Part shown: piece after piece, positions 25,875 to 34,059 of the stretch | Numbering within the stretch: position 1 is the first letter of the stretch | Layout of the letters: each line of letters opens with the position of its first letter | DNA from: an uncultured Roseburia sp. | GTDB lineage: Bacteria; Bacillota; Clostridia; Lachnospirales; Lachnospiraceae | Reading direction: 5' to 3' | DNA length: 43,391 nt | Assembly: GCA_910587865.1 (NCBI GenBank) | Contig: CAJUNX010000035.1 | Coordinates: forward strand, 1-43,391 | Translations under genes and position numbers: made by a program | Notes under the pieces: generated by a model | The model's database searches: none | What the model was told of the DNA's origin: nothing | Seen by the model: the letters and a program-made list of their open reading frames with translations, nothing else

Positions 25875-26927
25875 TCAGTTTAACAGGAATACGGAAAAGG
25901 TACTGCCTTCTCCTTTTTTTGATGTTACCGTGATGTAGCCGTTCTGCCGGGTGAGGATGACTCCTGCGAGATACAGACCCAGGCCGACGCCCTCCTCTGC
26001 GGCCACTTCCTCTGCCCGGTAAAAGCGCTGGAAGATGGCGTTGTAGTTTTCCTCCTCAATCCCGATCCCGGTGTCACTGACGTCAATCCGGGTATAAAAC
26101 TGCCACGGGCGGACCGCAATGCGGATGCTGCCGCCGTCGGGCGTGTATTTTACCGCATTGTCGAGAAGATTGCCGAGAGCCTCCGCCGTCCACTTCGGAT
26201 CATGCCTGACGGAAAGACTGCTGTCACAGTGCGCCGAGAGCCGGATCCGTTTCTTTTCCGCTTTGGCCAGCACGGTGCTCATGGCCGCTGCAATCGTTTC
26301 ACTTAACCGGACATCTTCCGGGTGCATCACAAAAGCCCCGGTTTCCAGCCGGGATATTTTAATGAGCGACTGCATTAAAAAATCGAGCTTGTGAATCTGT
26401 GCTGTCATTAAATGCAGAAATTCGCGTTGTTTTTCGCGGGTCAGTTCATGGCTGCTTAAAATACCGGCAATCATCTGAATATTTGCGGTCGGCGTTTTGA
26501 CCTGATGGGAGATGTCGCTGACGAGCTCCTGTAAGATCTGCTTATCCCGTACACTCTGCTGTCTCTCGTCTTTCATTTTCTCATAATACTGCAGCAGCTT
26601 CTCCTGCACCTTTGAGGCGGCGGTCTCTTCATACAGAGAAACGTTTTTATGGAGGGACGGCTGGCAGAGCCCGTCATCCGCCGCGTCCCGGTCTTCCATC
26701 AGGGCATCCACCGTTTCACAGATATCGTTGGAAAAATCCGAGAGCATCCGATTCTGCCAGAAGGCCCAGAGAGTCGCTGCGGCTATGACAGAAACGCAGA
26801 AAAAAAGAAGAAAGATCCGTATGAGGCCGGACGGGAGATAAGAGAAAAAAAGCCCTGTCATTCCGGCGCAGAAGGCCAGTCCGAGAAGGAATCTACGGCA
26901 AAATCCTGTATGGCGTGTCTCTTTCAT
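25875..26927 (-). CDS. Sensor histidine kinase, short-loop (BceS-like)
   Basis: A 350-residue membrane kinase. Two spans (about 12-30 and 33-52) are joined by only a few outside residues, so it cannot bind ligand outside by itself; in BceS-type kinases signalling comes through the partner transporter. The phospho-acceptor His is in VSDISHQVKTPTANIQM (about residue 138). The ATP-binding domain has the N box LGNLLDNAVKYTPDGG, DTGIGI and GVGLGLYLAGVI. The start overlaps the end of the response regulator gene by four bases (ATGA), the usual coupling. Partner regulator: 26924-27610. Confidence 0.9.
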   Translation of the reverse strand: MKETRHTGFCRRFLLGLAFCAGMTGLFFSYLPSGLIRIFLLFFCVSVIAAATLWAFWQNRMLSDFSNDICETVDALMEDRDAADDGLCQPSLHKNVSLYEETAASKVQEKLLQYYEKMKDERQQSVRDKQILQELVSDISHQVKTPTANIQMIAGILSSHELTREKQREFLHLMTAQIHKLDFLMQSLIKISRLETGAFVMHPEDVRLSETIAAAMSTVLAKAEKKRIRLSAHCDSSLSVRHDPKWTAEALGNLLDNAVKYTPDGGSIRIAVRPWQFYTRIDVSDTGIGIEEENYNAIFQRFYRAEEVAAEEGVGLGLYLAGVILTRQNGYITVTSKKGEGSTFSVFLLN

Positions 26928-27610
26928 ATGGCGGTCCCCATCCAGACATATCCCATGCCGCGCACCGTCCTGATGTATGTATGGGTGTCGTCCTCGATTT
27001 TGGCTCTCAGACGATTGATCGTGACCGTCAGCGCGTGATCGTCAACAAAATGCTCACTGACATCCCAAAGCCGTTCGAGCAGCGTCTGTCTGGTCAGGAT
27101 GGTTCCGGCGTTTTCCGTTAAAAGTTTCAGAAGCTTGTATTCATTGGAAGTAACGATGAGCTTTTCACTGCCGCGCACTGCGGTGAGCCGGCCGAAATCG
27201 AGTACAAGAAAACCGTCGCTCCAGCTGTCCGTCTCCGCCTGCACGGATGATTTCGTTCTGCGGATGGCGACCTCGACGCGACGCAGCAGTATTTTCATAT
27301 TAAAAGGTTTTGTGACATAGTCTTCCGCACCGAGGTCAAATCCCTTCAGAATATCTTCATCGAGATCATTTGCGGTCAGAAACAAAACAGGCAGTCCCGG
27401 ATGTGTCTCCTTTATGGTACGGCACAGATCAAAGCCGTTTCCGTCGGGCAGATTGACATCCAGTATTGCCAGGTCAAAATGATCGCTCTGCAGCATGCAG
27501 AGCGCTTTTTTGCAATTGTAGGCAGCGACGGTCAGATAACCGTTGCAGTCCAGTTCAAAACACAGCATGGTATTTAAGGTTAAATCGTCCTCGACAACTA
27601 ACAGCTTCAT
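26924..27610 (-). CDS. Response regulator, OmpR/PhoB family
   Basis: A 228-residue regulator: receiver domain with the acidic pair VVEDD, phospho-acceptor Asp in LAILDVNLPDG (about 51), the conserved Thr in LFLTAND and Lys in YVTKPFN, then a winged-helix DNA-binding domain (LTSNEYKLLKLLTENAGTILTRQ through IEDDTHTYIRTVRGMGYVW). It is followed by the kinase gene with a 4-base overlap and preceded, 6 bp upstream, by the PAP2 phosphatase gene. It likely activates the promoter in front of the PAP2 gene, thereby its own operon. Confidence 0.92.
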   Translation of the reverse strand: MKLLVVEDDLTLNTMLCFELDCNGYLTVAAYNCKKALCMLQSDHFDLAILDVNLPDGNGFDLCRTIKETHPGLPVLFLTANDLDEDILKGFDLGAEDYVTKPFNMKILLRRVEVAIRRTKSSVQAETDSWSDGFLVLDFGRLTAVRGSEKLIVTSNEYKLLKLLTENAGTILTRQTLLERLWDVSEHFVDDHALTVTINRLRAKIEDDTHTYIRTVRGMGYVWMGTAI

Positions 27611-27616
27611 GTGCGG

Positions 27617-28321
27617 TCATCCCATACGCATTCCGCGCTGCATGCGGCGCTGATACATTCTCTGCCGGACGGGAGCAAAAAGCGGGCTCCCCGCATATAC
27701 GATCAGATATAAAAAGACTGCCATCACGATTCCGGTCACCACGTCAAACACGGAGTGCTGTTTTAAGAACATGGTCGATAAAATGATGCTGAACATCAGA
27801 AGACCGGAAATGCAGCGGACCGCTTTTTTATTCCGGAAGTTTTCACAGTGCCGCACCGCCATATGGATGGCGATGGAATTGTACACGTGAATGCTCGGAA
27901 AGAGGTTTGTGGAAGTATCGGTCGCATAGAGCCACTTTACGGCATCGGTAAAAATATTGTCGCGCACGAAGGTATCCGGGCGGAGATAATGTCCGTTCGG
28001 GTAGATCGTGGATATCACAAGGAAAACGGTCATTCCGGTAAAAAGCATGGTGCACAGCCGGAAGTATTCTTCCCTGTTGTGAAGGTAAAAATAAACAAAT
28101 CCCCATGCGATATATGCAAACCAGAGCAGATACGGAATAATAAAATATTCGCAGAACGGAATATAGTCGTCCAGGGCGACATGGATCACATGAAAATGTG
28201 TTGTGACCGTCTTCTCCAGATGTGCAAACCATGGAAGATAGATTGCAAAATAAAGCAGTAACAGACCATGTTTATTTTTCTCGATAAAAGCGGAGACCGC
28301 TGTGCGTATTTCGGCTTTCAT
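27617..28321 (-). CDS. PAP2-superfamily membrane phosphatase
   Basis: A 234-residue membrane protein with five to six spans. The PAP2 phosphatase motifs are visible: a YPNGHYLRPD block for motif 1, FPSIHVYNS for motif 2 (PSxH) and STMFLKQHSVFDV for motif 3, whose His and Asp complete the catalytic site. Such enzymes remove phosphate from lipid carriers, for example undecaprenyl pyrophosphate (BcrC). I chose the ATG at 28321, preceded by GAGAGGGTG; an in-frame upstream Met at 28387 lies before the promoter. As first gene of an operon with a Bce-like kinase, regulator and transporter, it may recycle the lipid carrier targeted by bacitracin-like antibiotics; that role is inferred. Confidence 0.85.
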   Translation of the reverse strand: MKAEIRTAVSAFIEKNKHGLLLLYFAIYLPWFAHLEKTVTTHFHVIHVALDDYIPFCEYFIIPYLLWFAYIAWGFVYFYLHNREEYFRLCTMLFTGMTVFLVISTIYPNGHYLRPDTFVRDNIFTDAVKWLYATDTSTNLFPSIHVYNSIAIHMAVRHCENFRNKKAVRCISGLLMFSIILSTMFLKQHSVFDVVTGIVMAVFLYLIVYAGSPLFAPVRQRMYQRRMQRGMRMG

Positions 28322-28358
28322 GACATCACCCTCTCTTCTTAAAATTGTTACGGTTCGG

Positions 28359-28387
28359 ATTATATCACAGTAAATTTTCTGAAACAA
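28359..28387 (-). promoter_or_regulatory. Promoter of the PAP2-regulator-kinase-ABC operon
   Basis: On the minus strand TTGTTT (28382-28387) and TATAAT (28359-28364), 17 bp apart, the latter with an extended TG. Just upstream (28404-28410 and 28421-28428) TTAAGAA and TTCTTTAA form an imperfect inverted repeat that could be the response-regulator site. Confidence 0.6.
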
Positions 28388-28497
28388 TGATCTTCATTTT
28401 TAATTAAGAAAGATTATTCATTCTTTAAGATTTCCTTAGGCTTTGCCGTGGTTTTTTGTGTAAACTTTTACATTATTATTACGATTCGGGTTATTTG

Positions 28498-28525
28498 TTG
28501 ACAAGCCGTTTTTGTGATTTATAAT
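28498..28525 (+). promoter_or_regulatory. Promoter of the L,D-transpeptidase gene
   Basis: Perfect consensus TTGACA (28498-28503) and TATAAT (28520-28525), 16 bp apart, about 110 bp before the start. A strong sigma-A promoter, divergent from the PAP2 operon promoter. Confidence 0.85.
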
Positions 28526-28539
28526 GAGAAGGTGAGTTT

Positions 28540-28593
28540 ATGAAAAGGAAGACAGGTTTTGCGGACGGCTGTAAAAGGATGATTAATATGTGA
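28540..28593 (+). CDS. Possible 17-codon leader peptide
   Basis: Between the strong promoter and the transpeptidase gene lies a short frame encoding MKRKTGFADGCKRMINM, with AAGGTGAG 3-4 bases before its ATG. It would be the first frame on the transcript and ends 41 bp before the transpeptidase start. It might be translated and affect the downstream gene, or be chance. Confidence 0.3.
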   Translation: MKRKTGFADGCKRMINM

Positions 28594-28633
28594 GCCGTTT
28601 CGTGAATATGGATAGTAACAGGAGGAAGAAGGA

Positions 28634-30451
28634 ATGAAAAAACGTGTGATAATGTGGGCAGCGATTGTCACGTTTGTCCTGGTTGCCGTTTATATGGGAG
28701 CGGCGTTCTTTTTTCAGAGCCATTTCTGTCCCGGAACGACGATAGACGGGATTGCGGTGGGCGGATATGACGTGGCAAAGGTGGAAGAGCGGATCCGGCA
28801 GGAGGTCGGGAATTATTCTCTGACGCTGAACGGGAGGGAGAATGTCTCCGAGGTGATTGCCGGCAGCAGCATCGGGATTGAACCGGTATTTGACGGAGGA
28901 ATCGACAGGCTCATGGAGGAGCAGAACGGTTTTGCATGGATTGCCGTGCTCTCAAACGGCGAAGCGCTCGAGCTTGGGACGGTGGTGTCCTACGACGAGG
29001 AGGCGCTTGAGGAGGCGATCGGGGGACTTTCCTTTATGAAGCGGGAGAATCAGAGAAAGCCGGTGGACGCGACGTATTCGGAATATTCCAAAGAGGACGG
29101 TTATACGCTGATACCGGCGGATTACGGGACGACGATCAACAGATCGGCATTAAAAAAGGCCGTGTCTGAGGCCGTGATGTCGCTGGATGAGTCGCTGGAT
29201 CTGGACGAGAGCGGCTGTTATACGGAACCGGGCGTAAAGGATGACGACGCGAAGCTTCTGGCGCTTTTGGATGAACTGAACCAGTATGCGGGAACGACGA
29301 TTACATATGAATTCGGAGAAAAAAGCGAGATCCTGGACGGCGAGCGGATCCACACCTGGCTGTCGGTGGAAAACCGCAGGGTAAAGGTGGATGAGGAGGA
29401 GGTGCTTGCGTACGTAAAAGAGCTTGGAAAGAGCTATAATACGGCGTATAAGCCCAAAACGCTTGAGACCTCCTACGGTACGACGGTCACGATCTCAAAC
29501 GGCCATTACGGCTGGCGGATTGATAATGAAGGCGAGGTGGCGCAGATTCTTCTGGATCTGAAGGAAGGAAAGCCGGTGGAACGCGAGCCGGTGTATGCGC
29601 AGACCGCAAACAGCCACGGGGAGAACGATTACGGGGATTCCTATGTGGAGATCAATCTGACCGCACAGCATCTGTTCCTCTATAAGGATGGGAAGCTGGT
29701 CATCGAGAGCGATTTTGTCTCGGGGAATGTTTCGAGGGGGCACTCCAGCCCGACAGGGGCTTACGGCCTTACCTACAAGACGACCGACGCGATTCTACGG
29801 GGAGAGGATTACGCGACACCTGTAAAATACTGGATGCCGTTTGCCGGGGATGTCGGTATGCACGATGCGACCTGGAGGCGGAGCTTCGGGGGCAATATCT
29901 ATAAGACAAATGGTTCACACGGGTGCATCAATCTGCCGTTTTCGGCTGCGAAGACGATTTACAGCAATATCGAAAAGGGGTTTGCGGTACTGGTCTATAC
30001 GCTTCCGGGAACGGAGAGTAAGGCGGTGCAGAAGCAGGATGCGGGATCGGTGGTGAGCCTGATCGACACCATCGGACCGGTGACCCTGGAGAGTGAGACG
30101 GCGATTACGACAGCGCGTAATCTTTATAACGCGCTGCCGGATTCGGCCAAAGCGCTGGTGACCAATTACGAGACGCTGGTCGCTGCCGAGGCGGCGCTGG
30201 CGCAGCTGAAGGCGCAGCAGCCACAGCCGCCGCAGGAACAACAGCCGCAGCAGCCGGCAGAACAACCGCAGCAGCCGGCGGAACAGCAGCCGGCAGAACA
30301 ACCGCAGCAGCCGGCGGAACAGCCGCCACAGGAACAGCAGCCGCAGCAGCCGGCAGAACAACCGCAGCAGCCGGCGGAACAGCCGCCGCAGGAACAGCAG
30401 CCGCAGCAGCCGGCGGAACAGCCATCACAGGAACAGCAGCCGCAGTCGTAA
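28634..30451 (+). CDS. L,D-transpeptidase (YkuD) with Gln/Pro-rich C-terminal repeat tail
   Basis: A 605-residue cell-wall enzyme making 3-3 cross-links or attaching proteins to peptidoglycan. An N-terminal membrane anchor (about 5-27) is followed by two peptidoglycan-binding (PG_binding_4-like) modules up to about 325, then the YkuD domain (about 335-460) with the catalytic SHGCINLP (Cys431) and MHDATW. After that comes a helical segment (about 475-525, TARNLYNALPDSAKALV) and a low-complexity tail of about 75 residues made only of Gln, Pro, Ala and Glu (PQQPAEQ and PPQEQQ units). GGAGGAAGAAGG precedes the ATG. The tail may span or grip the wall; its copy number is probably variable. Confidence 0.92.
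   Translation: MKKRVIMWAAIVTFVLVAVYMGAAFFFQSHFCPGTTIDGIAVGGYDVAKVEERIRQEVGNYSLTLNGRENVSEVIAGSSIGIEPVFDGGIDRLMEEQNGFAWIAVLSNGEALELGTVVSYDEEALEEAIGGLSFMKRENQRKPVDATYSEYSKEDGYTLIPADYGTTINRSALKKAVSEAVMSLDESLDLDESGCYTEPGVKDDDAKLLALLDELNQYAGTTITYEFGEKSEILDGERIHTWLSVENRRVKVDEEEVLAYVKELGKSYNTAYKPKTLETSYGTTVTISNGHYGWRIDNEGEVAQILLDLKEGKPVEREPVYAQTANSHGENDYGDSYVEINLTAQHLFLYKDGKLVIESDFVSGNVSRGHSSPTGAYGLTYKTTDAILRGEDYATPVKYWMPFAGDVGMHDATWRRSFGGNIYKTNGSHGCINLPFSAAKTIYSNIEKGFAVLVYTLPGTESKAVQKQDAGSVVSLIDTIGPVTLESETAITTARNLYNALPDSAKALVTNYETLVAAEAALAQLKAQQPQPPQEQQPQQPAEQPQQPAEQQPAEQPQQPAEQPPQEQQPQQPAEQPQQPAEQPPQEQQPQQPAEQPSQEQQPQS
30212..30450 (+). repeat. CAGCAGCCGGC-type repeats in the transpeptidase tail
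   Basis: Interleaved 12- to 21-bp units built from CAGCAGCCGGCAGAACAACC and CCGCAGGAACAGCAGCCG, all in frame, encode the Gln/Pro/Ala/Glu tail. Near-identical blocks (for example 30243 onwards and 30345 onwards) show block duplication. Confidence 0.85.
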
Positions 30452-30569
30452 CCGGCGGTACGGTCACAGAGCGGCCGGGAACAGGACAGGCAGTCTGGGG
30501 AATGGATCGAATCGTTTTGCATTGCGGCCGCATCGGCCGGTGAGCAGAGCGTGGGACGAGAGGAACGGT

Positions 30570-31496
30570 ATGGCAAAAAAGAAGAAGGAACGTATCGAAT
30601 TACGATATTATGAGATGCCGCAGGATGAATATGTGCTCGCTCTGCCGGAGGGGGAGCGGGACGAGGGAACCGGAAGGGAGAAGCCTGGCCTTCATTTTCA
30701 CAATCTGATGGAGATCAGATGCTATTACGGCGCAGAGGAAGAGGGGGCCGGAGATCCTCGCGCGTTAAAGGCGCTGCATATTTTTCCGGGGAATTATCCG
30801 CATGCGGCGGAGGGGGAAGGAGAATACGCACAGGCGAAGGCAGACTGCTTTTATGTGGATCCCGGACAGGTGATTGCACAGATGTATCCGAAGGACAGGC
30901 TGCGGCAGAAGGAGATGCTGCAGTTTATCAGCAGACAGGCGTATCTGCTGCGGGAAGCGGAGGCGCCGCGGCTGTTTCTTCTGGTCCGGCTGATTCAGGA
31001 GGAAATCATCGGAGCGCTTTTGTATCATATGGACAGTGTGCGCGGGCTGCTCTATGCATTTCTGACCGGACTCGTCCGGCTGAACATGGACCACGGATCA
31101 GGGGAAAAGCCGCCGGCGCAGGAGAGGGATAAGGCCGGCGCCTCACAGATCACCGGTGCGCTTGAATATGTACGCACCGAATATATGAAGCAGGTGCGCG
31201 TGGCCAATCTGGCGCAGGCGTGCGGTATGAGCGAGACGCATTTCCGCCGGGTATTTGAGGAGGCCATGAATATGCAGCCGGTGGATTACATCAATCTTGT
31301 GCGGATCCAGAATGCGTGCGAGATGATGAAAAAGACGGATCTGTCGATGGATACGATCGCAAAGAAGGTCGGATTTCCAACGCCGTCCACTTTTAACCGC
31401 AATTTTAAAAAATTCTTAAAGACTTCACCCTATCAGTGGAAGCTGAACCCGGAGCAGTATGAGGGGGACAATCATGACTACAATCACCATTGTTGA
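30570..31496 (+). CDS. AraC-family transcriptional regulator
   Basis: A 308-residue regulator. The N-terminal part has a short cupin-like region (LHFHNLMEIRCYYG) and a helical linker (about 125-195); the C terminus is a double helix-turn-helix of AraC type, VRVANLAQACGMSETHFRR with VDYINLVRIQNACEMM, then LSMDTIAKKVGFPTPSTFNRNFKKF. I start it at the ATG at 30570 (AGAGGA upstream), not at 30522. It overlaps the following response regulator gene by 23 bp, unusual for an AraC gene and a sign that both belong to one transcript. Target and ligand are unknown; the transpeptidase gene lies 118 bp upstream. Confidence 0.88.
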   Translation: MAKKKKERIELRYYEMPQDEYVLALPEGERDEGTGREKPGLHFHNLMEIRCYYGAEEEGAGDPRALKALHIFPGNYPHAAEGEGEYAQAKADCFYVDPGQVIAQMYPKDRLRQKEMLQFISRQAYLLREAEAPRLFLLVRLIQEEIIGALLYHMDSVRGLLYAFLTGLVRLNMDHGSGEKPPAQERDKAGASQITGALEYVRTEYMKQVRVANLAQACGMSETHFRRVFEEAMNMQPVDYINLVRIQNACEMMKKTDLSMDTIAKKVGFPTPSTFNRNFKKFLKTSPYQWKLNPEQYEGDNHDYNHHC

Positions 31497-32145
31497 CGAC
31501 GACGTTTCTATCGGCGACATGCTTGAGCGTGTGCTCAAAAAGGAAGGATATCAGGTTCTCCGTGCCTATTCGGGCACGGAGGCCCTTCTTTTATTGGAGA
31601 AACAGCGTCCGGATCTGATTCTTCTGGATCTGATGCTGCCGGGGATGTCAGGGGAAGAGCTGCTGCCGCATCTTGCGGGCATTCCCGTGATTGCCGTCAG
31701 CGCGAAGACGGATGTGACGGACCGCGTGGAGATATTGCTGCAGGGAGCGGCGGATTATCTCGCAAAGCCCTTTGACATCAGGGAGTTGCTCGCGCGGATC
31801 ACGGTACAGCTGAGGAAACAGGAAGAGAAAGGCCGGACAGTGCTGTCTTTTGAAGGGTTAAAGATAGATTTCACACTGCATGAAGTATCTGTAAAAGAGG
31901 TGCCCGTTCGTCTGACACGGACCGAGTATGGGATTTTGCGAATTCTTATGGAGCATCCGGGCCAGGTGGTCACTAAGTCACGGATGCTGGATCTGATCAG
32001 CGCCGATTCTTTGGACTGTATGGAGAGCTCTTTAAAGGTGCATGTCAGCAATCTGCGGAAAAAACTGCGGGAAGCCGACGGAAGAGATTATATCGAGGCA
32101 GTGTGGGGCATTGGATTTAAGCTGCGCAGCTTTACGATATCTTAA
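31474..32145 (+). CDS. Response regulator, OmpR/PhoB family
   Basis: A 223-residue regulator starting at 31474 inside the AraC gene (GAGGGGG upstream). Receiver landmarks: VDDD, phospho-acceptor Asp in LILLDLMLPGMSG (about 52), and YLAKPFD. The C-terminal winged helix has LTRTEYGILRILMEHPGQVVTKS and YIEAVWGIGFKL. Its partner kinase is probably the product of 34060-34965, three genes downstream. Three CTTAACCG boxes at its own 3' end, just before the transporter promoter, are candidate binding sites. Confidence 0.92.
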   Translation: MTTITIVDDDVSIGDMLERVLKKEGYQVLRAYSGTEALLLLEKQRPDLILLDLMLPGMSGEELLPHLAGIPVIAVSAKTDVTDRVEILLQGAADYLAKPFDIRELLARITVQLRKQEEKGRTVLSFEGLKIDFTLHEVSVKEVPVRLTRTEYGILRILMEHPGQVVTKSRMLDLISADSLDCMESSLKVHVSNLRKKLREADGRDYIEAVWGIGFKLRSFTIS

Positions 32146-32186
32146 CCGTTTCCTTAACCGGTCTCTTAACCGCTGCATGATACAAT
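32141..32186 (+). promoter_or_regulatory. Triple CTTAACCG operator and -10 of the Bcr-like transporter genes
   Basis: CTTAACCG occurs at 32141-32148, 32153-32160 and 32165-32172, each exactly 12 bp apart; the first overlaps the stop codon of the regulator gene. A TACAAT -10 follows at 32181-32186 with no good -35, the design of a promoter activated by a phosphorylated OmpR-type regulator. Confidence 0.6.
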
Positions 32187-32311
32187 GATATCAGAGCATT
32201 TGGGCGTGTGAAACATGCAGAATCCAAATGTACATGGATGAACCATGATATCACAACAGCCGGGACCGGTGTCAGATGTGCGGCAGCGTATCCGGCGGAA
32301 AGGGACAGGGA

Positions 32312-33226
32312 ATGGAATACGTGTTACAGACAGAAGGGCTCGGGAAGCGCTATGGCCATTTCAAGGCGCTTTGCGATGTCACGATGCATGTTCCCAAAGG
32401 AGCCATCTATGGTTTTGTGGGAAAAAACGGTGCGGGAAAGACGACGCTGATCCGCCTGATCTGCGGGCTGCAGGAGCCGACGGAAGGAAGCTATACGCTT
32501 TATGGTATTCAGAGCAGGGAGGGGGATATGGCATCGGCCAGGCGTCGGATGGGAGCGGTGGTCGAGACGCCGTCCATCTATATGGATATGACGGCACAGG
32601 AAAATCTGATGCAGCAGTATCAGATCCTGGGGCGCCCCTCGTCGGAGGGGATGAAGGAGCTGCTTTCGCTGGTCGGACTTGCGGATACCGGGTGCAGGAA
32701 GGCAAAACATTTTTCACTCGGGATGCGTCAGCGGCTGGGAATCGCGGCTGCGCTGGCCGGGGATCCGGATTTTCTGGTGCTCGACGAGCCGGCAAACGGG
32801 CTGGATCCGCAGGGAATTGTGGAGATCCGCGAACTGATCCTCAGGTTAAACCGCGAGCGGAAAATCACGGTGCTCATGTCGAGCCATATTTTAGATGAAC
32901 TCTCAAGGCTGGCCACACATTACGGCTTTCTGGATCACGGACACATGGTAAAGGAGATCAGCGCGAAGGAGCTGGAGGAGGCGTGCCGGAAACGCATCCG
33001 CGTGGAGGTGTCGGACACGAAGGCGCTGGTGCGGGTACTGGACGGACTCGGGCTTCCCTATACGGTCTGGACGGAAACAAAGGCGGATATTTACGGGACG
33101 ATCGGAGTGACGGAGCTTGTGCTGCGTCTGCATGAAGAGCAGTGTGAGGTGAGAACCATGGAGGAAAAGGATGAGAGTCTGGAGAGTTACTACATTCGTC
33201 TGATCGGAGGTGAGGATCATGCGTAA
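32312..33226 (+). CDS. ABC transporter ATPase, BcrA/LanF-like
   Basis: A 304-residue ATPase of the group that exports bacitracin-like and lantibiotic peptides. Walker A is GKNGAGKTT, the signature is FSLGMRQRLG, Walker B is FLVLDEPANGLDPQG and the switch His lies in MSSHILDELSRLA. The C-terminal 80 residues are the extra regulatory domain of BcrA-type proteins. I use the ATG at 32312; the open frame from 32276 has no better site. It overlaps the permease gene by 8 bp. Confidence 0.9.
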   Translation: MEYVLQTEGLGKRYGHFKALCDVTMHVPKGAIYGFVGKNGAGKTTLIRLICGLQEPTEGSYTLYGIQSREGDMASARRRMGAVVETPSIYMDMTAQENLMQQYQILGRPSSEGMKELLSLVGLADTGCRKAKHFSLGMRQRLGIAAALAGDPDFLVLDEPANGLDPQGIVEIRELILRLNRERKITVLMSSHILDELSRLATHYGFLDHGHMVKEISAKELEEACRKRIRVEVSDTKALVRVLDGLGLPYTVWTETKADIYGTIGVTELVLRLHEEQCEVRTMEEKDESLESYYIRLIGGEDHA

Positions 33227-34049
33227 TCTGTTGCATGCGGTTTTTTTTCGCTGGAAGAAGAGTAAATGTCTCTGGATCGGAGCAGCGGTGATGGCGGCGA
33301 GCAGCGCATTGTCATGTATTTCGATTTACCGGATCGGCGCGAAATATGAGATGCAGATGCCCTGGGACGGGCAGCTTTTTGGCGGCGTCTGGCTGGTGGG
33401 GATTATGATCGCGGTGTTCTGCAGTATGTTTGTGGGAACGGAATACAGTGACGGTACGATTCGGAACAAAATCATTGCAGGCCATGCGAGGGGGACGATT
33501 TATCTGATGAATTTCCTCTTCTGCGCGGCGGCAGGCGTATTGTTTTTTGCGGTAGCAGTATTTGCGGCATTTATCACCGGCGTACTGCTTATGGATCAGG
33601 CTGCCCTTACAGCAAAGGAGCTGTGTCTGTTTGCGGCGGACGGGGTTCTGATGTGTGTGGCGACGGCTGCGGTCGGAACGCTGATCTGTATGCTGATCCC
33701 GAATAAAGCGTATGCGGCGGTTACCGGAATTTTACTCATGCTGATTTTTCTTTTTGCCGGTTCGTATCTCGTGTCGCGGCTTGGAGAGCCGGAGATGTAT
33801 GAGACATACGAGTTTGTGGCGGACGGGGAGCCTCTGGAATCTCAGGTGGCGCCGAACCCGCTGTATCTGTCCGGGACGCAGCGGTCGGTCTGCGAGTTTA
33901 TGGCAGATGCGCTTCCGGGAGGGCAGGCGTACCAGCTCGCCAATCAGGCGGTGGCACGCCCTTACCGGATCCTCTGGTGCGCGGCTGTGGAGACGATTGT
34001 GATGAATGCGGCAGGAATCTGGTTTTTCCGAAGAAAAGATCTGAACTGA
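33219..34049 (+). CDS. ABC transporter permease, ABC-2/LanE-like
   Basis: A 276-residue membrane protein with about six spans and a small outside loop with charged residues before the last span (about 195-245). It starts at 33219 within the end of the ATPase gene (GGAGGTGAGG upstream), and its length and topology match ABC-2 type permeases that pair with BcrA-like ATPases. Only one permease gene is present, so the transporter may be a homodimer in the membrane. Confidence 0.85.
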   Translation: MRNLLHAVFFRWKKSKCLWIGAAVMAASSALSCISIYRIGAKYEMQMPWDGQLFGGVWLVGIMIAVFCSMFVGTEYSDGTIRNKIIAGHARGTIYLMNFLFCAAAGVLFFAVAVFAAFITGVLLMDQAALTAKELCLFAADGVLMCVATAAVGTLICMLIPNKAYAAVTGILLMLIFLFAGSYLVSRLGEPEMYETYEFVADGEPLESQVAPNPLYLSGTQRSVCEFMADALPGGQAYQLANQAVARPYRILWCAAVETIVMNAAGIWFFRRKDLN

Positions 34050-34059
34050 CGGAGGCGGT

